DNA from: Liquorilactobacillus satsumensis DSM 16230 = JCM 12392
Lineage (GTDB): Bacteria; Bacillota; Bacilli; Lactobacillales; Lactobacillaceae
Direction of reading: 5' to 3'
DNA: 64,000 nucleotides
Assembly (NCBI RefSeq): GCF_001435195.1
Contig: NZ_AZFQ01000052.1
Coordinates: 52,916-116,915, forward strand
Positions 53,121 to 61,545 of this stretch are shown piece by piece (the stretch's first letter is position 1; every line of letters starts with the position of its first letter). Below the pieces are notes generated by a model, which had not been told where the DNA came from, did no database searches, and saw nothing but the letters and a program-made list of their open reading frames with translations. A program made the position numbers and the translations under genes.

Positions 53121-53570
53121 TCAAATTCTGTCCGATTTCTGCTCAATTTCTGTTTTTGGAGACCAATCTAATAAATCTTCTATCAGAAATGATTCAGCGA
53201 AAGCTAGTAAAGCCTCACGTTTTAGTTTAGAATAAGCATCTTTTTCAATATGCAATTCTCGGTATATTTTTTCAACTGGTCGTGTCCGGTATATGTATAG
53301 TTGCTTTAAAATATACCGGTACCTTCCATGTTCACCAGGAAGATTTTCAATAGATTTATTGATAGCGTCAAATTCCTGTTTAGCCTGCAGACGTCTTACT
53401 ATCTTTTCTTCACTGGGATTTTTTATTGATTGAGCTTTGGGCATATCATCAAACTTAGGAGATTTTAAATCTAAGCTGCTGTGCGCAATACGTTTCAGTC
53501 TATCGTAATTTTCCAATAATGTATTAACATTTTGAATGGTCTTTTCTTCGTTTAATTCATCCAGCAACAA
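53121..53570 (-). CDS. ArpU-family late transcription regulator
   Basis: A protein of 149 residues with the ArpU/RinA-like plan: LNEEKTIQNVNTLLENYDRL at the N-terminus, a charged middle and a C-terminal sigma-4-like HTH with KIYRELHIEKDAYSKLKREA. Proteins of this family activate late packaging and structural genes of Firmicutes phages. The place, last in the early block and before terminase, agrees. The frame opens with TTG 53570 after a GGGGGG stretch. Confidence 0.85.
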   Translation of the reverse strand: MLLDELNEEKTIQNVNTLLENYDRLKRIAHSSLDLKSPKFDDMPKAQSIKNPSEEKIVRRLQAKQEFDAINKSIENLPGEHGRYRYILKQLYIYRTRPVEKIYRELHIEKDAYSKLKREALLAFAESFLIEDLLDWSPKTEIEQKSDRI

Positions 53571-53576
53571 AAATAC

Positions 53577-53804
53577 TTACCCCCCTTCTCCATTTCTTTT
53601 CTCAAACTCCGCCAGTCGTTCAACATACGTTCTAGCTTTATCGAGATCTTCAATACCATTCTTGCCTTCATGCCGGACTACATACTTGATGATGTTCAAC
53701 ACGTAAAATCCGATTACCCACTGCTTAGGCAAGAAGGTTTCAAAGAACCAGAACAAGTCATGGCCATTTTGGCCTTTGTAATAATCTGGACGTAATTTAC
53801 TCAT
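53577..53804 (-). CDS. DUF3310 phage protein
   Basis: A protein of 75 residues with the DUF3310 signature: DYYKGQNGHDLFWFFE near the start, GFYVLNIIKYVVRHEGKNG in the middle and EDLDKARTYVERL at the end. Its start overlaps the stop of the preceding gene by 4 bp. Members are common in early operons of siphophages and are suspected nucleotide-metabolism or replication accessories. Confidence 0.82.
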   Translation of the reverse strand: MSKLRPDYYKGQNGHDLFWFFETFLPKQWVIGFYVLNIIKYVVRHEGKNGIEDLDKARTYVERLAEFEKRNGEGG

Positions 53805-54220
53805 TCCTTCACTCCCGCAATTTCTGGAAACCGTTTAATAACGTCATAAATAAAAGTCTCACAACGTACCTTGTTAAATTTGTAGTAGGCTTTTCCCGCT
53901 CCATAAGGTCTTTCAACAATGAGTTTTAAACTTTTTTCCTTCTGATTATTACTAACAAAGTATAAGCCCCCTTCACTATCCAACCTTTTGTCATAGTAGG
54001 TATAGTAATCAGAGGAATCGGACAATGCTTCTTTTGGAGTAAAATTCTTCCAAGTTCTTTTAGCCACCTTGTAAATGAATTGCAAGATATCTATGCTCAT
54101 CTCTAAGTCAAAAATAATTCTTTCTGTATTTTCAGTACTTGCAAGCTCAATATTTGCCCTATTTCCAACTACAAGTATTTGCTTACCATACTTATCAGTA
54201 AATGCATTGCTTTCAACCAT
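53801..54220 (-). CDS. Unknown phage protein, 139 residues
   Basis: A soluble mixed alpha/beta protein beginning MVESNAFTDKYGKQILVVGN, with a middle KRTWKNFTPKEALSDSSDYY. It overlaps the next gene's start by 4 bp and the end of the preceding one by 8 bp, so it belongs to the early operon. No family is recognised. Confidence 0.6.
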   Translation of the reverse strand: MVESNAFTDKYGKQILVVGNRANIELASTENTERIIFDLEMSIDILQFIYKVAKRTWKNFTPKEALSDSSDYYTYYDKRLDSEGGLYFVSNNQKEKSLKLIVERPYGAGKAYYKFNKVRCETFIYDVIKRFPEIAGVKE

Positions 54221-54479
54221 TTAATTTCACTCCCTCAAATTCTCCGTTTGCCTTGTCAATCAGCAACTGCTGCATTAGCCTGTCCGTCCCGTTTGGTAAC
54301 TCGCTTATCCTAAACAGTGCTTTGATTTCCGGTGATAGCTCAAAACCGTTTCGTTTGCATCTCACATACTTAGCAATTAGTTTCGCAACTATCTCGGTTA
54401 CTGAATCAGCATTTTTCATGCTTCTTCTGACATAACATTCAATAGTTTCCTTATCTCGTAAAAATTGTTGATTAACCAT
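54213..54479 (-). CDS. Unknown phage protein, 88 residues
   Basis: From ATG 54479, which sits inside the end of the preceding gene (8-bp overlap) with a GGTGGGG site. A helical, basic protein with NQQFLRDKETIECYVRRSMK and LIAKYVRCKRNGFELSPEIK. Not recognised. A frame reaching 54536 exists but has no ribosome site. Confidence 0.6.
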   Translation of the reverse strand: MVNQQFLRDKETIECYVRRSMKNADSVTEIVAKLIAKYVRCKRNGFELSPEIKALFRISELPNGTDRLMQQLLIDKANGEFEGVKLNG

Positions 54480-54705
54480 TTGCCCCACCACTCTCCATCT
54501 TTTTATAATTTCTGTCCTGATAATCGAACAAAGCAACGCACAGATTTACTACTAGCGGATGACTGTTATATTTCTGCTCCAAATGTCCCAGAGATCCCAC
54601 TAGCCATCTCCAATATTCTCGGCTTGTTAATGGGTAGGTCCGCATAACTTCATTAGAAGCAGCCATCCACTTTTGAATATCTTGAAAAACGTTATCCCAG
54701 TTCAC
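54472..54705 (-). CDS. Unknown phage protein, 77 residues
   Basis: A helical protein, MNWDNVFQDIQKWMAASNEV at the start, then REYWRWLVGSLGHLEQKYNS. It directly follows the RusA gene with no gap. Small Trp-rich proteins of this form recur in early operons of lactobacillus phages. The function is unknown. Confidence 0.6.
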   Translation of the reverse strand: MNWDNVFQDIQKWMAASNEVMRTYPLTSREYWRWLVGSLGHLEQKYNSHPLVVNLCVALFDYQDRNYKKMESGGANG

Positions 54706-55137
54706 TCAACTCACTTCCTCAATTTTGATATAGATACCAGGTAGATCCGCCCAAAACTTTTCAGCTATCAAACTGACAATGTACATATCATCTTTCCAAA
54801 ATCCTAATTGAGTCATGCAGTCCTGCAGCAACTTCATATTATTATCCAAATCTGGCTTAGTACGCTTGTACTCACCATTCTTATGTTTACCAGTTGCGAG
54901 ATAACAATATTTCACCAGTAATCTGACTTTACCGGGGAATGGTTCCTTCGGTGCAAACTTTCCAAGGTGATCAGTAATTAATGACCGGGCCGATTGTAAT
55001 TCTGGCGGCTCGTAAAAATGTGGCTTACCTTTAATAACTGCAACCTGTTTTTCTTGATGAGTTACAGTCGGAATTTTTTTCATTGGGATAAAAAACTCCA
55101 GTGGTTTTCTTGTCAATTTTCGATCACCTTTATTCAT
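54706..55137 (-). CDS. RusA-family Holliday junction resolvase
   Basis: A protein of 143 residues. KRTKPDLDNNMKLLQDCMTQ followed by LGFWKDDMYIV gives the RusA signature with its metal-binding aspartates. Such enzymes cut four-way junctions as homodimers during phage recombination or before packaging. The place between the replication genes and late regulator is usual for the family. Confidence 0.88.
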   Translation of the reverse strand: MNKGDRKLTRKPLEFFIPMKKIPTVTHQEKQVAVIKGKPHFYEPPELQSARSLITDHLGKFAPKEPFPGKVRLLVKYCYLATGKHKNGEYKRTKPDLDNNMKLLQDCMTQLGFWKDDMYIVSLIAEKFWADLPGIYIKIEEVS

Positions 55138-55203
55138 TATTTTTAATTAAATAAATTTAATAATTTTAAATGTATCATTCTATTTTTGTCTCGCTGTATT
55201 CCT

Positions 55204-55240
55204 CCGTATATATCTATCCCTAAAAGGGAGATATATACGG
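55204..55240. repeat. Palindrome upstream of the RusA gene
   Basis: CCGTATATATCT pairs with AGATATATACGG, and CCCT pairs with AGGG inside, with a two-base bulge. No T-run follows on the minus strand, so an operator or origin-type element is as likely as a terminator. Confidence 0.45.
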
Positions 55241-55327
55241 GAATAGCAGACAGCGCCATAATAGGTTTTTCGGACTGTTGAAAGCTAGTATTAGGCTAAT
55301 AGAGTTGACGAACGCTATGCCCTGTAT

Positions 55328-55352
55328 CAAGCTATTATCAAGCTAATAGCCT
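55328..55352. repeat. Direct repeats between primase and RusA genes
   Basis: ATCAAGCTA occurs twice with an 11-bp period, and related GGCTAATAG/AGCTAATAG boxes lie close by (55292-55352). They may be sites for a replication or regulatory protein. The 55138-55368 gap holds these and the palindrome only. Confidence 0.35.
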
Positions 55353-55368
55353 TATACAAGTTTTTTTG

Positions 55369-57621
55369 TTACTTACTATTAGATTTTTCTATAAGACCAT
55401 CAATGATTTTAAATCCTTCATGCTTTCTTATGCGAGCATAAACTGTGCTTTTAGCAATTTCTAAGTATTCAGCAATTGCTTTAGGCTCGACTGGTTCGCC
55501 GCCCTCACTCAAAATGTTGAAAGCTTCTTCAAGCTCTTGTTTAGTTTTTTCACTTCGAGATTGATTAGATTTCTTTACACCTTTTTTCCACTTAGCAGTT
55601 GGCTCTTCCTCTAACTTGATATCCTGCAATGTGTCGTCCAGAACGTGTATAGGATATTGGAACCAGGCATTTACTGATTTAAACTTAGGGAACTCTCGCA
55701 AGGTACCTTCTAGTCGCCATGCGGTCGCTTGTCTCATTGCTTCAACTGCAATATTTCTTTGCTCGTTAATCTGCTTCAATAACTGCTGCCCGTTCGGTAA
55801 CTTATTCATTGCAGCCATTAAATGATGCGTCATTTGTTTTTCACTAAAGCGATCATCTACTCCCACTTCGTCATACATTGGATTGAACTTTTTAATTGCT
55901 AGGTCATACACATTGCAGATTGCTTGGTTCACACGCTGCATGTATCGTTGTTCTTCAACTGGTAATTCAATCAAGTCCAAAATTGCATCTGGGTCACGGG
56001 CAAACACTCCGGATCCACTTGAACGATCGATCGAACTCTTTCCACTCTGAATTCCTTTACTGTGATGATGTGCGTAGATAACTGAACATTTTAATTCAGT
56101 GGCAATTAAGTCAAACTGATTTACGAAAAGCGACATATCATGCGCATTGTTTTCATCCCCAGTCAGTACCTTGTAAATTGGGTCAATGATAACTGCTTTG
56201 TAGTCTGCTTTTTCTGCCCGCCTGATTAACTTCGGGGCCAGCTTGTCCATTGGACTTGTCTTTCCACGTAAATTCCAAACATCGATATTGCTAACGTGAT
56301 TGTGGCCGCGTCCTAGTGTGTTGTAGATATCAACAAACCGTTTTTTGGCTGAACGCTCATCCAACTCAAGATTGACGTACAAAACCTTTCCTTGTTGGCA
56401 ATTGAATCCGAACCACTTCCAGCCTTCTGCAATGGCAATTGCCAACTGAATTAGTGAGAAGGACTTACCAGCTTTACTTGGACCGGCAATTAACATCTTG
56501 TGTCCCTGACGTAAGATACCTGAAATCAACTCAGGGGCTAGGACAATTGGCTTATCAAATAAATCAGACATGTTTTTCATTTCTGGTAAATTGTCATTCA
56601 TATCCTCAATGTATTCTTCCCACTCTTCCCAGGAATGTTTGCCAATATTTTTAGCAATTAAGAATTGTTTCTTGCCTTGACGTTCAAATCCAGGCAGTCG
56701 TGTTAAGCGGGATGGATTTTTGTTTTGCTTATCAACCTTCAAACCGTTTTTTTCAACGATTTTGTAGAGATAATCAACACGTTCTTGATACTGTGGATAA
56801 TTAGCAGCATTCACTTTAACAACCGCGTGAATACTTTTGGATCCGGAATACGTTAAGGTGGCGATCGGTAATTCAAGCTTATGCATGATTTCATTCTGTT
56901 GCTCTAGGCTCATACTGTCGCTTTCTACTAAGGCATATCGAAAATCGACTACGTTGTCGTTCTTAACACCTTTACCATCTAATGGATTGAAACGGATCCA
57001 AGCTCCAATTTCTGGATTGGCATCGCCCATCACCGCGCCAATGTCTCCCTTGTTCCGTCTCAAACCATCAATAATTTCTCCAGCTGTCTTGGTGTAGACT
57101 CCTTTATTAGGCAGCCACTTCTCAATTTCGCCTTGTTTATGCGGATATCCATCATTCACATAACCGATAACGTCTCCTGCATTGAAAAGTGTCTTCATAT
57201 AATCAACAATTTCTTGAGATGGATTCCAATTAGTTGGTTCTTTGATTTCTTGACCAACCACATAATCGGTGTTAACAATTTTGTAACCCTTATCGATGTC
57301 AGTTGCGACAAAACCTTCGTCCCAACCAATGAAGTCGTCTCCATCTGCTCCACCATGTGACTGCCAACCATTATCTTTGGCAAGCTGTGTGATTGTGGCA
57401 CCCGTCACTGGTGAATTAGCACCGTCAAAGGTTTCCCACTTTTTCTCACACTCGCCATCGTGGTACCGCCCCTGATCATTTCGGCTCCATGATTCCCAGT
57501 CACTGACGGAATAACCTTCATACTTAAGTGCCATACCGACATTTACCCACTCAGTATATGAGAGTGACCCTGGATTAATGGAACTTAATGGATCCAGTAA
57601 ATTAAATTTATGTTCTGTCAT
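55369..57621 (-). CDS. Phage primase-helicase (PriCT, AEP-like primase, RepA-type ATPase)
   Basis: A protein of 750 residues. Residues about 15-90 form a PriCT-like domain (YTEWVNVGMALKYEG). An AEP-like primase region follows (about 210-315), with YSGSKSIHAVV and NPSRLTRLPGFE. A RecA-fold helicase starts with the P-loop AGPSKAGKS (379-387) and has Walker B VIIDPIYKVL, followed by a His-rich YAHHHSKG. The C-terminus is a helix-turn-helix (PKAIAEYLEIAKSTVYARIR). It is the central replication protein of the phage. The start overlaps the end of the small gene upstream by 14 bp. Confidence 0.85.
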   Translation of the reverse strand: MTEHKFNLLDPLSSINPGSLSYTEWVNVGMALKYEGYSVSDWESWSRNDQGRYHDGECEKKWETFDGANSPVTGATITQLAKDNGWQSHGGADGDDFIGWDEGFVATDIDKGYKIVNTDYVVGQEIKEPTNWNPSQEIVDYMKTLFNAGDVIGYVNDGYPHKQGEIEKWLPNKGVYTKTAGEIIDGLRRNKGDIGAVMGDANPEIGAWIRFNPLDGKGVKNDNVVDFRYALVESDSMSLEQQNEIMHKLELPIATLTYSGSKSIHAVVKVNAANYPQYQERVDYLYKIVEKNGLKVDKQNKNPSRLTRLPGFERQGKKQFLIAKNIGKHSWEEWEEYIEDMNDNLPEMKNMSDLFDKPIVLAPELISGILRQGHKMLIAGPSKAGKSFSLIQLAIAIAEGWKWFGFNCQQGKVLYVNLELDERSAKKRFVDIYNTLGRGHNHVSNIDVWNLRGKTSPMDKLAPKLIRRAEKADYKAVIIDPIYKVLTGDENNAHDMSLFVNQFDLIATELKCSVIYAHHHSKGIQSGKSSIDRSSGSGVFARDPDAILDLIELPVEEQRYMQRVNQAICNVYDLAIKKFNPMYDEVGVDDRFSEKQMTHHLMAAMNKLPNGQQLLKQINEQRNIAVEAMRQATAWRLEGTLREFPKFKSVNAWFQYPIHVLDDTLQDIKLEEEPTAKWKKGVKKSNQSRSEKTKQELEEAFNILSEGGEPVEPKAIAEYLEIAKSTVYARIRKHEGFKIIDGLIEKSNSK

Positions 57622-57844
57622 GTGGCATCGATTCCTTTTTCTTTACTTCTTCCATTAAATACTCAAGTGCCGCGGTCCATCCCTGGTCAAACGCTTCTCC
57701 GAGTATTGCAGAAACATGCTCTTCAATCTGATTAATTTGGGCACGTGATTGTTCATACGGACAGTCGTAATAAAATGTGTTAAGTACTATTTTTTTGATG
57801 ACCGCAAAATCACCGGTAATCTTTTTCTGTAAATCTTCCTGCAT
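57608..57844 (-). CDS. Unknown phage protein, 78 residues
   Basis: A small helical protein with MQEDLQKKITGDFAVIKKIV, then ILGEAFDQGWTAALEYLMEE. A GGAGGACC-type ribosome site precedes the ATG. It overlaps the primase gene and belongs to the replication block. Not recognised. Confidence 0.6.
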   Translation of the reverse strand: MQEDLQKKITGDFAVIKKIVLNTFYYDCPYEQSRAQINQIEEHVSAILGEAFDQGWTAALEYLMEEVKKKESMPHDRT

Positions 57845-57876
57845 TTGTGGTCCTCCATCTTTATTTACTTAGTTTG

Positions 57877-57920
57877 GCCAAACTATGCCACAGCATGGAA
57901 TCGAACCATGCTGATGTCAC
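57877..57920 (-). other. Stem-loop with a tRNA-like T-arm
   Basis: On the minus strand CAGCATGG pairs perfectly with CCATGCTG around the loop TTCGATT, the exact form of a tRNA T-loop. CCACAG upstream could pair with CTGTGG instead. No D-arm or anticodon arm can be folded, so it is not a full tRNA. It lies just after the helicase stop. Confidence 0.4.
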
Positions 57921-57930
57921 CAGACTGTGG

Positions 57931-60555
57931 TTAAACCGTTGCTGCTTCTGGCTTGTACTCAGAAGCTTTGACTGATTGTGGTAATCTCCAGCCGTTTGCC
58001 GCAATCCTTGAAATCATCTTTGTGGCACTTTCAAATTTCCAAGTTCCAACATTTTTAAAGCCATAAATTTCAAGCCTGCGTATCTGTTTAGGTGTTGCTA
58101 ATCCTTCATCTCGTCTGCGTGAAAGCCTCTCTAATACCATTGAAGCTTTTCCGGCATTATCAATTGCATCTGGAAGAATCCCTAACTTCTCAAGTGTCTT
58201 TTTCTGATCATCACTTGGCGGAGCCATTTCCCAACCAAATGATGGTGTATAACTCGTTAAGTCTTCAGCTTGGATCGACATTTCAAACTGCAGCGGATCC
58301 ACCAGCTTACGTTTGCGTCTACGCATTTCAGATAATTGTTTGGCAAGCGCCTCTTCACGTTCTGCTACGACATCTTCACTAGCTTGTTTCTCAGCCTCTT
58401 CAATATCTACTGCAGTTCCTGCATCTTCGATATTGTCTGTCATCTTCTTGGCTACTTCCTGATTTTTAGTAATCAAGTTAGCTGGATGGCAAAGTTCAAG
58501 CCGTTCTGTGTGCCATAAAAAATCAAGCAACAAGAGTTCCGTTTTCCCTTTGCATAATCGAGTTCCACGTCCAACCATTTGACTATAAAGGCCACGTACT
58601 TTAGTTGGCCGTAATACAACGATGCAATCAACTGATGGACAATCCCAACCTTCTGTTAAAAGCATTGAATTGCAAAGGACGTTGTACTTTCCTTCATCAA
58701 AGTCTTTGAGTATCTGTTTACGATCGTCAGATTCACCATTCACTTCTGCGGCCTTCAAGCCTTTAGCATTCAGAATGTCGCGGAACTTCTTAGAAGTTTT
58801 TACAAGTGGTAAGAACACAACTGTTTTGCGGTCCATACAGTTCTTTACCATTTCATCCGCAATCTGTTCTAAGTACGGATCCAACGCAGTTCCTAAATCT
58901 TTTGTCGAGAAGTCTCCAGCTTGTTGTTTAACTCCGGATAAATCCAAATGAAGCGGAATCGTGAGAGCTTTAATTGGTGTTAGATATCCTTCTCTGATAG
59001 CAGCCGGCAAAGTATACTCATACGCGAGACTTTGGAAATATGAGCCAAGGTTGCGCATATCTCCACGATCAGGGGTAGCTGTAACTCCTAGAACATTTGC
59101 ATCTTCAAAATGCTGTAGCACTCTTTGGTAACCATCACTGATACAATGGTGCGCTTCATCAACTACAATGCTGTCAAAATAATCAGCCGAGAATTGATTC
59201 AGTCTTTTTTCTCGTTGCAAGGTTTGAATGGATCCAACTACAACTCGGTAAAAACTCCCAATGCTAGTTTCTTCTGCTTTTTCGGTAGCAGTTTTTAATC
59301 CTGTTGCCTTAACTAATTTGTCAGATGCTTGTTCAAGTAATTCTCCACGATGTGCCAGAATTAATACACGTTCGCCTAATCGCACCCTGTCTTCAATCAC
59401 TTTGCTGAATACTATTGTTTTTCCGCAATTGTGAGTGATTGTAAAATCAGACATTAGATAACGATTATCTTGATCGACCGTAAATCCGTAATACTTTCCC
59501 GTACCTATCGGTTCTACTGAAAAGCCTGTACGTAATACATTTTTAATTTGCATTCTTTTACGTGGCTTTTTATGTTCAACACGACATGGTATCGTTGTAC
59601 AATCACCACTAATTGATACACGGTAATAAATTCCTGTAAAACCTGTTTGTGTTAATTTTGTGGTTGGTTTTACATAGGCAGCTAATCCAATTGATTGACA
59701 CATAAAAGCTAAATCCTCAGCTAGCTGTTTTGATGCTGAAACAAAATCAAACCCACTCCCGTTACAACTTCCATCTGTATCGATAAGACCCGCAATTACT
59801 TGCATCCGTTCTTTCAAGGGTGCTGTTTTGTATTTAAAAGGAACTGATTTTTCGTAAGCACCTTTTTTGCGGAGCTCCAATTCTTTCAATTGTTTAGAAA
59901 GCACATTTATATTTTTGAAAATATAAGTAAATGCTTTTCCTGCTGGTTCCGTCCGATAGGTCATATTGTACTTTTGACATTGTTTTTCTATTTCTTGTAC
60001 AATTTCTGCATCCATCGTTGTAACTGAAATGGAGTTTTTTATTTCTCCATCTCCCAGCAACACTCCTAGAAAATATGGATCAATTGTTAAATCTTTTTGT
60101 CCACCGAAGTTTTCAATCATATTACTTCGAATCAATTTATGAATGTGCTTTTTATTTTTTGACCAACTAAGCCATTCTTTTATTGTGACGTCGATTAGTT
60201 GACCACCTAGAAAATCACTCGGATATTTTTTTCGACTTTTTTCATTTGTACGTACTAACGTCAATTTATGATCGCCTGTTACAATAAAGGATTTCCCTTT
60301 TACTGGTTTTACGCAATAAAGTTTTTTACTGCCCTTTTGAACATGTAAAACATTTCTTGGCAAGCCATCTGGCCCTATTAGTTGGTCTCCTACCATAATG
60401 TTTTGTACTTTTTCGATTTCGCCATTATATCTTAGCAATTCTTCGTCTTCAGCATGACAGCCTGTTGGCAAAACTAATAGTGTTCGTTTATTGCCCTTTT
60501 GCCATTCTTCCTGTATGGCTTCACGTGCTTCCTGTTGGTATGGCCGTAATTCCAT
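57931..60555 (-). CDS. DEAD/DEAH-box helicase interrupted by an intein
   Basis: The ORF of 874 residues holds a superfamily-2 helicase of about 530 residues after removal of a 344-residue intein (33-376). Helicase parts are MELRPYQQEAREAI (Q-motif region), P-loop split as LPTG before the intein and CGKT after it, motif II VVDEAHH, motif III VTATPDRG and motif VI QMVGRGTRL. Intein blocks are detailed in its own entry. AAGGAG precedes the ATG by 6-7 bp. Such helicases are common in replication modules of lactic acid bacteria phages. Without splicing the ATP site would be broken. Confidence 0.92.
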   Translation of the reverse strand: MELRPYQQEAREAIQEEWQKGNKRTLLVLPTGCHAEDEELLRYNGEIEKVQNIMVGDQLIGPDGLPRNVLHVQKGSKKLYCVKPVKGKSFIVTGDHKLTLVRTNEKSRKKYPSDFLGGQLIDVTIKEWLSWSKNKKHIHKLIRSNMIENFGGQKDLTIDPYFLGVLLGDGEIKNSISVTTMDAEIVQEIEKQCQKYNMTYRTEPAGKAFTYIFKNINVLSKQLKELELRKKGAYEKSVPFKYKTAPLKERMQVIAGLIDTDGSCNGSGFDFVSASKQLAEDLAFMCQSIGLAAYVKPTTKLTQTGFTGIYYRVSISGDCTTIPCRVEHKKPRKRMQIKNVLRTGFSVEPIGTGKYYGFTVDQDNRYLMSDFTITHNCGKTIVFSKVIEDRVRLGERVLILAHRGELLEQASDKLVKATGLKTATEKAEETSIGSFYRVVVGSIQTLQREKRLNQFSADYFDSIVVDEAHHCISDGYQRVLQHFEDANVLGVTATPDRGDMRNLGSYFQSLAYEYTLPAAIREGYLTPIKALTIPLHLDLSGVKQQAGDFSTKDLGTALDPYLEQIADEMVKNCMDRKTVVFLPLVKTSKKFRDILNAKGLKAAEVNGESDDRKQILKDFDEGKYNVLCNSMLLTEGWDCPSVDCIVVLRPTKVRGLYSQMVGRGTRLCKGKTELLLLDFLWHTERLELCHPANLITKNQEVAKKMTDNIEDAGTAVDIEEAEKQASEDVVAEREEALAKQLSEMRRRKRKLVDPLQFEMSIQAEDLTSYTPSFGWEMAPPSDDQKKTLEKLGILPDAIDNAGKASMVLERLSRRRDEGLATPKQIRRLEIYGFKNVGTWKFESATKMISRIAANGWRLPQSVKASEYKPEAATV
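59428..60459 (-). mobile_element. Intein with LAGLIDADG homing endonuclease
   Basis: A class-1 intein of 344 residues. Cys1 follows LPTG in the helicase P-loop. Block B is VTGDHKLTL, the endonuclease motifs are LGVLLGDGE and AGLIDTDGS, block F is YYGFTVDQDNRYLMSD, and block G ends ITHN followed by Cys+1 of CGKT. All splicing residues (Cys1, His of block B, penultimate His, terminal Asn, Cys+1) are present. It should splice out, and the endonuclease may home into intein-free copies of the gene. Confidence 0.93.
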
Positions 60556-60574
60556 AGCAAACTCCTTTCTTTGC

Positions 60575-60583
60575 TGGTATAAT
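60575..60583 (+). promoter_or_regulatory. Extended -10 promoter of the DUF4145 gene
   Basis: TGGTATAAT (TGn plus perfect TATAAT) lies about 35 bp before the plus-strand gene at 60619. No good -35 is seen, as is usual for extended -10 promoters. Confidence 0.5.
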
Positions 60584-60618
60584 TTTGTTGGTTAAAAAAT
60601 TTATTTTGGGGTGATTTC

Positions 60619-61329
60619 ATGGAACAATCTGTACATGTAAAATTTTTAGAAGCAGCAAAAACAAATAATGTTTATATCGATATTGATGAATACTGCCCGC
60701 ATTGCAAACAATCAATGTCTCCTAAAATTATTTTTGCAATTACCTCTGGAGTAGTCTTTCAAAATAAGAAAAATAGTATTGCTTTGTTTTTAAAATGTTC
60801 TAGAAAAGATTGTGGCAAGTTCTACTGTTTAGAATTTCCATGCATAGCTGACAGATTTTTAGATTTAAGAGAAATTCAACCCTCCATTCCATACACCTAC
60901 TCACCTCATTTAAAAAATGATCTTCCTAAAAACCTTAATAACACATTCCCAGGATTTAAAAAAATTTATGATCAGTCTTTACAAGCCGAATCAATGGGGC
61001 TTGACGAAATAGCAGGTGTTGGATATCGCAAAGCAATTGAATTTTTATTAAAAGAATTTGTAATATCCAAGAATCCAGAAAAGCGTTCTGAGATAGAAAG
61101 TAAGTTTCTTGGAAATGTTATTAATGAAAATTTGGACGATCTCCCAAGAATTCAGACTTTAGCTAAAGCGGCAGTTTGGATTGGTAATGATGAAACCCAC
61201 TTTGTGAAAATTCATAGCGAAAAAGATTTAAAGGATATGAAAGGATTTCTATCAGCTGCTGCTTTATATATTTCTGCTGAATTAAAAGCTGACGAAGCGG
61301 AAGCCTTTATAAATCCTCAAGAATCGTAA
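60619..61329 (+). CDS. DUF4145 (HEPN-like) protein, plus-strand moron
   Basis: A protein of 236 residues. An N-terminal zinc-ribbon-like part has CPHC (47-50) and CSRKDCG. The C-terminal DUF4145 domain reads GVGYRKAIEFLLKEFVI, then AKAAVWIGNDETHFVK near the end, the typical helical HEPN-type core. This is the only gene on the plus strand in the phage. It lies between helicase and the small 61307 gene, with its own extended -10 promoter and GGGGTG site, and it overlaps the opposing gene by 23 bp. DUF4145 proteins often belong to defence contexts, so it is a likely moron expressed in the lysogen. Confidence 0.78.
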   Translation: MEQSVHVKFLEAAKTNNVYIDIDEYCPHCKQSMSPKIIFAITSGVVFQNKKNSIALFLKCSRKDCGKFYCLEFPCIADRFLDLREIQPSIPYTYSPHLKNDLPKNLNNTFPGFKKIYDQSLQAESMGLDEIAGVGYRKAIEFLLKEFVISKNPEKRSEIESKFLGNVINENLDDLPRIQTLAKAAVWIGNDETHFVKIHSEKDLKDMKGFLSAAALYISAELKADEAEAFINPQES

Positions 61330-61540
61330 AATACTTATAAAACTCATTTTCTTTATTTCCATTGGTAGTAAATCCTTTCTTTAAAAGAATTTGTCTACCA
61401 TTTTTTTGTGTAGAATATCCAGAAGCTACAACCTTCGCATAAACTTTTACTGTCCATTTTTTATTTTTATATTCAGGAATTTTAGAGATAAAGTACTCAA
61501 TATAGCCACCTACAAAATCATCCTTTTTGGTATATTCCAT
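61307..61540 (-). CDS. Small phage protein, 77 residues
   Basis: From ATG 61540, with AGAGGTG 7 bp upstream; a GTG nine bases earlier is too near that site. A basic beta-rich protein: MEYTKKDDFVGGYIEYFISK, then KWTVKVYAKVVASGYSTQK. The 3' end overlaps the plus-strand DUF4145 gene by 23 bp. Not recognised. Confidence 0.6.
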   Translation of the reverse strand: MEYTKKDDFVGGYIEYFISKIPEYKNKKWTVKVYAKVVASGYSTQKNGRQILLKKGFTTNGNKENEFYKYFTILEDL

Positions 61541-61545
61541 AAATT

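Noticed and set aside
53042-53235. Two plus-strand frames of about 60 codons overlapping the ArpU gene end
   Set aside because: Antisense to a recognised regulator and without ribosome sites.
57860-57935. A full tRNA gene around the T-arm-like hairpin
   Set aside because: Only the T-arm folds; no acceptor partner at the proper distance, no D-arm and no 7-base anticodon loop could be found.
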